DNA from: Acidovorax sp. Leaf191
GTDB lineage: Bacteria > Pseudomonadota > Gammaproteobacteria > Burkholderiales > Burkholderiaceae_C
Reading direction: 5' to 3'
Assembly (NCBI RefSeq): GCF_001424425.1
Contig: NZ_LMPT01000024.1
Coordinates: 2,289 to 66,288, forward strand
DNA length: 64,000 nt
The position numbers were made by a program, and so were the translations under genes. The notes under the pieces were generated by a model, which saw only the letters and a program-made list of their open reading frames with translations, had not been told where the DNA came from and ran no database searches. Positions 44,983-51,394 of the stretch are shown piece by piece (the stretch's first letter is position 1; each line of letters begins with the position of its first letter).

Positions 44983-45594
44983 ATGACTACTTCTTCCAGC
45001 GCTCCGCTTCCAGCCACTCCCGCAGTGCCCGCTGCCCCCACCCCTGCCGCCAAGCCGGTGAAAACCACCGCTGCAGCAGCTCCCAAGCCAGCGGCCAAGG
45101 CCCCCGCACAAACCGCCGCCAAGCCCGCCGCCAAACCCAAGGCGGCCGCAGCCCAGCAGCCTGCTGCCAAGGCGACCAAGGCGACCAAGCCCGCCAAGCC
45201 TGCGAAAGCCGCCAAGGCAGCGCCCGCAGAGAGCGCGAAAGACAGCAAGGCGAAGAAGCCCAAGCTGGTGCGCGACAGCTTCACCATCCCCAAGGACGAG
45301 TACGCCGTCATCGAGACGCTCAAGCAGCGCTCGGCGGCACTGGCCCAGCCCGTCAAGAAAAGCGAGTTGCTGCGTGCCGGTCTCAAGGTGCTGGCGGCCC
45401 TGTCCGACACTGCCCTGCGCTCCGCCCTGCAAGCCGTGCCGTCCATCAAGACGGGCCGCCCCAAGGCCGAGGCCCCTGCCGCAAAGCCGGTGGCCGCGCC
45501 GGCAAGCTCCACGACCACCAAGCCCGCCGCCAAGCCGGCTGTGAAGGCGACTGCAAAGACGGCCTCGAAGACGGCCAAAGCCAGCCGCAAGTAA
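44983..45594 (+). CDS. histone H1-like tailed protein with a ribbon-helix-helix-like core
   Basis: This encodes 203 aa in three parts. Residues 1-95 are a Lys/Ala/Pro tail of the AAKPAAKA type. Residues 96-160 form a compact core: KLVRDSFTIPKDEYAVIETL, KQRSAALAQPVKKSELLRAG, LKVLAAL. This is a beta strand followed by two helices, the ribbon-helix-helix layout. Residues 161-203 are another Ala/Lys tail. Similar tails occur in bacterial H1-like and AlgP-type proteins that bind DNA without sequence specificity. I infer a nucleoid-associated DNA binder. The palindrome just upstream suggests autoregulation. It lies between ppx and the ppk-sixA pair. Confidence 0.75.
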   Translation: MTTSSSAPLPATPAVPAAPTPAAKPVKTTAAAAPKPAAKAPAQTAAKPAAKPKAAAAQQPAAKATKATKPAKPAKAAKAAPAESAKDSKAKKPKLVRDSFTIPKDEYAVIETLKQRSAALAQPVKKSELLRAGLKVLAALSDTALRSALQAVPSIKTGRPKAEAPAAKPVAAPASSTTTKPAAKPAVKATAKTASKTAKASRK

Positions 45595-45715
45595 CCCAAG
45601 GCACCTGCGATGCTTCTGCAGGGCACCGGTTGGTCCTGCTAGAGCCAGGCAGGCCAGGCGGGTCCGGGCAGGCAAGGCCCGTCAGCGGACCCCGCCACCC
45701 GGCGCGCCGCGGCGG

Positions 45716-46180
45716 CTACAGCAGGTCGGGCGACTGCACCGCCAGCAGCAGGGTCTGGCTCTCATCCAGGCGTTGCCGCTGGCGCAGCCACCACACAGCC
45801 CCCTTGCGCACGGCGCAGTCGGCCGCCTGCAGTCCCATCAACTGCGCAATGGTTTGCCCCAGCACGGGCTGGTGCCCGATGACCAGCACAGCCCCCTTGG
45901 CACGCGGCCATTGCGCCAGCTCCAGCAGTTCCTGCGGGGTCCCGCCGGGCAGCAGCTCGGCCCGCATCTTGAACTTGCGGCCGAGCGCGCTGGCCGTCTG
46001 CTCGGTGCGCCGTGCGGGGCTGGCCAGCACGCGCAAGCCTTCCGGCAGTTGCCGGTCCAGCCAGGCGGCCATGCGCGCAGCCTGCTTTTCCCCCCGCGGC
46101 GTCAGCGCCCGCGCTAGGTCGTCATGGCCCTCTTGCGGCTCTTCCGCCTCTGCATGCCGCCACAGGATGAGGTCCATCAT
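45716..46180 (-). CDS. sixA: phosphohistidine phosphatase SixA
   Basis: This encodes 154 aa of the histidine phosphatase superfamily. The catalytic RHG-type motif is MDLILWRHAEAEEPQEG at the N-terminus. Supporting residues are LASPARRTEQTA and the second His in VLVIGHQPVLGQ. It removes phosphate from phosphohistidine proteins. Its ATG overlaps the ppk stop (ATGA), so it is made with polyphosphate kinase, which itself forms a phosphohistidine intermediate. Confidence 0.92.
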   Translation of the reverse strand: MMDLILWRHAEAEEPQEGHDDLARALTPRGEKQAARMAAWLDRQLPEGLRVLASPARRTEQTASALGRKFKMRAELLPGGTPQELLELAQWPRAKGAVLVIGHQPVLGQTIAQLMGLQAADCAVRKGAVWWLRQRQRLDESQTLLLAVQSPDLL

Positions 46181-48375
46181 GCAGCCCCTTGCTCGACAGC
46201 CCCCGCGGGCGGCACAGGCCCGTAGCGAACCATCAGTGCGTCTTGCGCGCCCACACCGTCGGTGGGGTGCTCCGCACGGTCATAACCGCCCTCGGCGTTC
46301 AGCGTCCAAGCATCCCGGTTGTCGTGCAGATACGCCACCAGGCACTCGTCCACGATCTGCTGGCGCAGCGACGGGTCGGTCACGGGCCAGGCCAGTTCCA
46401 CACGCCGCATCATGTTGCGGTTCATCCAGTCGGCGCTGGAGAGGTACAGGTCCTCCTGCTCGCCCGCCAGGAAGTAGAAGACCCGCGTGTGCTCCAGGAA
46501 CCGCCCGATGACCGAGCGCACCCGGATGTTCTCCGTCGCGCCCGGCAGCCCTGCCGGCAGCATGCACGCGCCGCGCACGATGAGGTCGATGCGCGCACCG
46601 CGCTGCCCAGCCAGGATGAGGGCCCGCATGAGCGCTTCGTCGGTGAGGGAGTTCATCTTGGCGACGATGCGCGCGTCCTCGCCCCGGCTGGCGGCCAGGC
46701 CCACCTGCTCGATCTTCTCCAGCATGCGCCGGTGCAGATGGAACGGGGCCAGCATGAGCTTGCGCAACCGGGGTGGCCTGTTCTGGCTGGCCAGATGGTT
46801 GAAGACGCCGTCCATGTCGGCGGTCATGTCTTCGTCGGCGGTGAGGTAGCTCAGGTCGGTGTAGAGCCGGGCAGTCCGCATGTTGTAGTTGCCGGTGGAC
46901 AGGTGTCCGTAGCGCTTGAGCTGCCGCCCTTCCCTGCGCGTGACGAGCAGCATCTTGGCGTGGGTCTTGAGCCCCACCACCCCGTACACCACCTGCGCAC
47001 CGATGGACTCCAGCGCCTCGGCCCAGTTGATGTTGGCTTCTTCGTCGAAGCGCGCCTTCAGCTCCACGACCGCCATCACCTCCTTGCCGCGGCGCACCGC
47101 CTCGGTCAGAAGATCCATGAGTTCGGAGTCGGACCCCGTGCGGTAGATGGTCTGCTTGATGACCAGCACGTTGGGGTCGTTCACCGCTTCCCGCAGGAAA
47201 GCCAGCAGGCCGTCGAAGCTCTCGAACGGTTGATGAATGAGCACATCGCGGCGCCGCATCTGGTCCATGATCGGCATGCCGGGCTGCAACTGGCGCGGCC
47301 AGGCCGAGTTCCACGGCGCAAACAGCAACAACGGGTCGTTCACCAGGTCCACCAACTGGGTCAGGCGCACCAGGTTCACGGGGCCTTGAACCCGGTACAG
47401 CGCAGCAGCAGGCAGGCCGAATTGCGCGAGCAGGAAGTCCGACAGGAACTGGGAGCAGCCGGACGACACTTCCAGCCGCACGGCCTGGCCGTAGTGCCGA
47501 TGCTGCAACCCCTGGCGCAAGGCGGTCCGCAGGTTGCGCACGTCTTCCTCGTCCAGTGCCAGGTCCGAGTGCCGGGTCACCCGGAACTGCGAGAACTCCG
47601 TGACCTCGCGGCCGGGGAAGAGGTCTTCCAGGTGCGACCGCACGATGCTGGAGAGGCTGACGAACTGATTGCGCTCGGAGGCCACGCGCTCCGGAATGCG
47701 CACCAGCCGCGGGAGCGCCCGCGGCACCTTGACGATGGCGATTTCGTTTTCGCGCCCAAAGGCGTCGCGGCCTTTCAACCGCACGATGAAATTGAGCGAC
47801 TTGTTGGCCACCTGCGGAAACGGGTGCGCGGGGTCGAGCCCCACCGGGATCAGCAGCGGCCGCACTTCGCTTGCAAAATACTCCTGCACCCAGCGCTTTT
47901 GCGCCGGCGAACGCTCGCCATGCCCCAGGATGCGGATGCCGTGCTCGGCAAATGCGGGAACCAGCGCCTCGTTGTAGAGCGCGTACTGGCGCTCGACCAG
48001 GCCATGCACCTTGGCGGCCACAGCCTCGAACGACGCGGTGGAATAGCGGCCCTGCGTCTCGCCTTTTTGCGCTGCGGTGATGTGCGGCGCGGCGCGCACT
48101 TCAAAGAATTCGTCGAGGTTGGACGACACGATGCACAGGTAGCGCAGCCGCTCCAGCAGCGGCACATCGCTGCGCACGGCCCAGTCGAGCACGCGCTCGT
48201 TGAAGGCCAGGATGCTGTGGTCCCGGTCCAGGAAAGCCGGCCACTGCGCGGATTGCGCCAGTGCAGCCGGGGCACCGTCATGACGGTCATGTGACAAGGC
48301 AGCAGGAGGGTGTTCGGTCATGGCAGCGGTATCGAACCGCATGGCGGCAGCGTCATCAAAAGGCAAAGGCAGCAT
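46177..48375 (-). CDS. ppk: polyphosphate kinase 1
   Basis: PPK1 makes polyphosphate from ATP. It has 732 aa from ATG 48375; ATG 48342 and ATG 48321 are in-frame alternatives. The four-domain layout is seen: helical N domain (RDHSILAFNERVLDWA; SSNLDEFFEVRAAP), then the PLD-like C domains with the autophosphorylated His in VGLKTHAKMLLVTRREG and the second His in FLEHTRVFYF. Phosphate-binding arginines lie in KQTIYRTGSDSELMDLL. A strong Pho-box array starts about 50 bp upstream, inside the end of the neighbouring gene, with TAAATA at 48417-48412 as the -10. Confidence 0.97.
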   Translation of the reverse strand: MLPLPFDDAAAMRFDTAAMTEHPPAALSHDRHDGAPAALAQSAQWPAFLDRDHSILAFNERVLDWAVRSDVPLLERLRYLCIVSSNLDEFFEVRAAPHITAAQKGETQGRYSTASFEAVAAKVHGLVERQYALYNEALVPAFAEHGIRILGHGERSPAQKRWVQEYFASEVRPLLIPVGLDPAHPFPQVANKSLNFIVRLKGRDAFGRENEIAIVKVPRALPRLVRIPERVASERNQFVSLSSIVRSHLEDLFPGREVTEFSQFRVTRHSDLALDEEDVRNLRTALRQGLQHRHYGQAVRLEVSSGCSQFLSDFLLAQFGLPAAALYRVQGPVNLVRLTQLVDLVNDPLLLFAPWNSAWPRQLQPGMPIMDQMRRRDVLIHQPFESFDGLLAFLREAVNDPNVLVIKQTIYRTGSDSELMDLLTEAVRRGKEVMAVVELKARFDEEANINWAEALESIGAQVVYGVVGLKTHAKMLLVTRREGRQLKRYGHLSTGNYNMRTARLYTDLSYLTADEDMTADMDGVFNHLASQNRPPRLRKLMLAPFHLHRRMLEKIEQVGLAASRGEDARIVAKMNSLTDEALMRALILAGQRGARIDLIVRGACMLPAGLPGATENIRVRSVIGRFLEHTRVFYFLAGEQEDLYLSSADWMNRNMMRRVELAWPVTDPSLRQQIVDECLVAYLHDNRDAWTLNAEGGYDRAEHPTDGVGAQDALMVRYGPVPPAGAVEQGAA

Positions 48376-48414
48376 GGGTACGCAAGCGCGGCAAGTGCGG
48401 GATAGCCTCAGTAT

Positions 48415-49506
48415 TTAACGCCCAGATGACAATGATGTGACAGATTTTGTGACAGCCGCCGGCACCGTCACAGCGCCGGAACGCACAGGCACCAGGTGCT
48501 GCTCGAACAGGCGCGCCGCGTGCGCCCAGGTGAAATCCAGCGCGCGGGCCCGCGCCTCGCACCGGGGAATGGCCAACGCTTCCTGCGCGGCAATGAGCAG
48601 GCTGTCATGCAGCACCCCGCCCTGCGGTGCCTCGCCCGCATGGGCCCCGAGCACTTCCATGGGCCCGTCGACCGGAAACGCCGCCACCGGCGTACCGCAG
48701 GCCATGGCCTCCAGCATCACCAGGCCAAAGGTTTCCGAGCGGCTCGGGAACACGAACACATCGGCTGCCGCGTAGACCTGTGCCAGCGCCGACCGCTCCA
48801 GAATGCCCAGCCAGCGGACCTGCGGATAACGTGCCTTGAGGCGCTCTTCCAGCGGACCGACGCCGCAGACCACCTTCGTGCCCGGCATGTCCAGCTGCAA
48901 GAAGGCCTCGATGTTCTTCTCGTACGACACCCGCCCGACATACAGGGCCACGGGGTGGGCCAGCGTGCCGGTGAGCGGGCTGTGCGTCACCGCGCCATGG
49001 AAGGAGAACGCCTGCGTGTCGACACCGTGCGTCCACAGGCGCAAATTGCGAAAGCCCCGCTGGGCCAGCATCTGCAGCACGCCCTGCGTGGGCACCATGA
49101 CACCTGAAGACGGCCGGTGGAAATGCCGGAACAAGGCATACCCCCACGACAGCGGCACGCGCAGCGCTGCCTGCAATATCTCCGGAAAACGGGTATGGAA
49201 AGCCGTGGTGAACGCCAGGCCCTTGCGCAGGCAATGGCGCCGCCCGGCCCAGCCCAGCGGACCCTCGGTGGCCAGGTGAATGGCGTCGGGCTGGATCTCG
49301 TCGAGCATGCGGGCCACCTGCTTTGCGGGACGCACCGCCAGGTCGATGCCCGCGTAGCCCGGGCATGGACGCGTCTGGAACTGGCCGGGCTCGATCACCC
49401 GCACCTCGTGCCCCAGCGCCTCGAGCTCCTGCACCAGCTCCAGGAGGGTGGTGACCACACCGTTGACCTGGGGACGCCATGCGTCGGTGACCAGTGCGAT
49501 TCTCAT
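48415..49506 (-). CDS. agt: GT4-type glycosyltransferase, Agt-like (phosphate-starvation glycolipid synthesis)
   Basis: This encodes 363 aa from ATG 49506 (MRIALVTDAWRPQVNGVVTT). The GT-B fold is seen with HLATEGPLGWAGRRHCLRKG and TAFHTRFPEIL in the acceptor half, then VALYVGRVSYEKNIEAFL and FVFPSRSETFGLVMLEAMAC (the E-x7-E motif) in the nucleotide-sugar half. Homologues next to plcP in rhizobia and marine bacteria glycosylate the diacylglycerol released by PlcP. The start overlaps the plcP stop (ATGA). The last 13 residues, AVTKSVTSLSSGR, are encoded by the ppk Pho box. The sugar donor is unknown. Confidence 0.85.
   Translation of the reverse strand: MRIALVTDAWRPQVNGVVTTLLELVQELEALGHEVRVIEPGQFQTRPCPGYAGIDLAVRPAKQVARMLDEIQPDAIHLATEGPLGWAGRRHCLRKGLAFTTAFHTRFPEILQAALRVPLSWGYALFRHFHRPSSGVMVPTQGVLQMLAQRGFRNLRLWTHGVDTQAFSFHGAVTHSPLTGTLAHPVALYVGRVSYEKNIEAFLQLDMPGTKVVCGVGPLEERLKARYPQVRWLGILERSALAQVYAAADVFVFPSRSETFGLVMLEAMACGTPVAAFPVDGPMEVLGAHAGEAPQGGVLHDSLLIAAQEALAIPRCEARARALDFTWAHAARLFEQHLVPVRSGAVTVPAAVTKSVTSLSSGR
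48426..48455 (-). promoter_or_regulatory. Pho box array of ppk, inside the agt coding sequence
   Basis: On the minus strand CTGTCAC (48455-48449), CTGTCAC (48443-48437) and TTGTCAT (48432-48426). The last two are spaced 11 bp and the first two 12 bp. TAAATA (48417-48412) lies eight bases after the last half-site, which is the usual -10 position in Pho promoters. Confidence 0.8.
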
Positions 49507-50381
49507 ACCGTAGCCTCCGCTGCCATAGGGGATGCTGCGCGTTGCGGCGCGGGCGCATGCCATTGCACCAGTTCGAGCCGGCCGTCCATGTGTTCGACCA
49601 GCGCAGTGCGGCTCTCCACCCAGTCGCCATCGTTGCAGTACAGCGTGCCGTCGATCTCGCGCATCTCGGCGCGGTGGATGTGGCCGCACACCACACCGCC
49701 ATGGCCGCGGCGGCGGGCCTCGGCAGCCACCGCCACCTCGAAGTCGGTCACGTAGTTCAGCGCCTTCTTGACCTTGCCCTTGAGGTACGCCGAGAGCGAC
49801 CAGTACGGCATCCCCATGCGCGCGCGCAGGGTGTTCAGGTATCGGTTGAGCTTGAGGGTGAACTCATAGAGGTTGTCGCCCACGTAGGCGAGCCACTTGG
49901 CGCACTGGATCACGCCGTCGAAGTAGTCGCCGTGCGTCACCCACAGCGTGCGGCCGTCGGCCGTGGTGTGCACGGTGTCCTCGGCCACCTCGATGCCGCC
50001 GAACGAGTGGCCGACGAAGGCGCGGGCGAACTCGTCATGGTTGCCGGGCACGAAGACCACGCGGCAGCCCTTGCGCGCACGGCGCAGCAGCTTTTGCACC
50101 ACGTCGTTGTGGGCCTGGGGCCAGAACCAGCGGCGGCGCAGTTGCCAGCCGTCCACGATGTCGCCCACCAGGTACAGATGGTCGCTGGGGTGGTGCTTCA
50201 GGAAGTCGAGCAGGGCCTCGGCCTGGCAGCCGGGGGTGCCCAGGTGCAGGTCGGAGATGAACACCGCCCGCAGGTGCCGGTGTCCTGGTGGATGCGCGTC
50301 GTCGGCGGCGTCGGCGGCAGTGTCCTGCCCACCTCCCACGTGTGCAGTCCAGTCGCCGAGCGCGTCGAACGCGGCGCGCAT
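49503..50381 (-). CDS. plcP: metallophosphoesterase, PlcP-type phospholipase C
   Basis: This encodes 292 aa from ATG 50381. The LpxH-like calcineurin fold has metal ligands in FISDLHLGTPGCQAEALLD, VGDIVDGWQL, FVPGNHDEF, THGDYFD and VCGHIHRAEM. It resembles LpxH, but the GDIVDGWQLRRRWFWPQAHN and VESRTALVEHMDGRLEL segments match the PlcP group. In Sinorhizobium and marine bacteria PlcP degrades phospholipids to diacylglycerol under phosphate starvation. Its place between olsB and agt, with overlapping codons on both sides, supports PlcP over LpxH. Not biochemically certain. Confidence 0.85.
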   Translation of the reverse strand: MRAAFDALGDWTAHVGGGQDTAADAADDAHPPGHRHLRAVFISDLHLGTPGCQAEALLDFLKHHPSDHLYLVGDIVDGWQLRRRWFWPQAHNDVVQKLLRRARKGCRVVFVPGNHDEFARAFVGHSFGGIEVAEDTVHTTADGRTLWVTHGDYFDGVIQCAKWLAYVGDNLYEFTLKLNRYLNTLRARMGMPYWSLSAYLKGKVKKALNYVTDFEVAVAAEARRRGHGGVVCGHIHRAEMREIDGTLYCNDGDWVESRTALVEHMDGRLELVQWHAPAPQRAASPMAAEATV

Positions 50382-51217
50382 CAGGCCCCCAGAAAGTGCT
50401 TGCGGTAGCGCGGGTGCAGGTCTGCCAGCCGCATGAGCATGGGCAGGTCTGCCGTGTTGAAGTCCGGGTCCCACGCGGGGGCGCCCAGCACCCGCGCACC
50501 CAGGCGCAGGTAGCCCTTGATCAGGGCCGGCGGCTCCACGAAGACCGAGCCGTCCAGTTGGTCGATGGGCAGCGGCAGGCGGGGCAGCACGTGGTATTCG
50601 ATGGGGGCCAGGTGCGTTTGGCGCACCTGGTTCCAGATGCTGGCGGCGGCATCGCCGCTGATCACGCCGTTGTGCAGCATGGGAATGCTGGCGCAGCCGA
50701 TCATGGTGTCGAGCTGGTTGCGCACCATGAAGTCGGCCAGCGCGCTCCACAGGGCCATGATCACGCCGCCGTGGCGATGGTCGGGGTGCACGCAGCTGCG
50801 GCCCAGCTCGACCATGCGGGGGCGCAGGGTGCGCAGGCGGGTCAGGTCGAACTCGGTATCGCTGTAGGTGCTGCCCACGCGCCTGGCCTGCGCCGGCGTG
50901 AGCACGCGGTAAGTCCCAATGACTTGCTGGCTCTGCGCGTCGCGCACCAGGAGGTGCTCGCAATAATCGTCGAACAGGTCCACGTCGTGGCCGGGGATGG
51001 GGGTCGTCAATCGAGCGCCCATCTCCGCCGCGAACACATCGAACCGCAGCTTCTGCGCCTGGCGCACCTCGTCTTCATGCCGTGCCCAGGTGACCTGAAT
51101 CGCACCGCGCTCGGGCGCTGCCCTGGCTGCGCCGGGCACCGCGCCGGGGGCTTGCAGGGCGCTGCGGGGCTGCGCGTCGTGGGGCAGGATCGGCGTCAAG
51201 GCGGACAGCTCATTCAT
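50381..51217 (-). CDS. olsB: GNAT-family ornithine-acyl-ACP acyltransferase, OlsB-like
   Basis: This encodes 278 aa from ATG 51217 (MNELSALTPIL). After a variable N-terminus of about 50 residues comes the hemolysin-like GNAT domain: QKLRFDVFAAEMGARL, HDVDLFDDYCEHLLVRD, VIGTYRVLTPAQARRVG, the FDLTRL segment and VELGRSCVHPDHRHGGVIMALW. OlsB makes lyso-ornithine lipid, the first step toward phosphorus-free ornithine lipids; OlsA is not in this window. The stop and the plcP start share a base (TGATG). Four 11-bp Pho-like units lie 93-132 bp upstream of the ATG. Confidence 0.85.
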   Translation of the reverse strand: MNELSALTPILPHDAQPRSALQAPGAVPGAARAAPERGAIQVTWARHEDEVRQAQKLRFDVFAAEMGARLTTPIPGHDVDLFDDYCEHLLVRDAQSQQVIGTYRVLTPAQARRVGSTYSDTEFDLTRLRTLRPRMVELGRSCVHPDHRHGGVIMALWSALADFMVRNQLDTMIGCASIPMLHNGVISGDAAASIWNQVRQTHLAPIEYHVLPRLPLPIDQLDGSVFVEPPALIKGYLRLGARVLGAPAWDPDFNTADLPMLMRLADLHPRYRKHFLGA

Positions 51218-51309
51218 GGTGCAACATCTCCTGATGTAGGGCCGGCGCAGCGAACATTCCCGCAGCGGCCAGGGAACCGGGTCCCTGGGTCGCAGTGTGG
51301 GATTCGTCC

Positions 51310-51349
51310 ATGACATCGCCATGTCCACGGCATGTCAGCGGCATGACAG
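51310..51349 (-). promoter_or_regulatory. tandem Pho half-sites upstream of olsB-plcP-agt
   Basis: On the minus strand four units start at 51349, 51338, 51327 and 51316: CTGTCAT, CTGACAT, TGGACAT and ATGTCAT. Each is exactly 11 bp from the next, and GCCG, GCCG and GGCG fill the gaps. Two or more half-sites at this period are the hallmark of PhoB binding. No clear -10 is seen. Confidence 0.75.
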
Positions 51350-51394
51350 GCAAGCGTTTTCCACGACGCGGGAGCCGGCCTGTGGGCCTGCATA

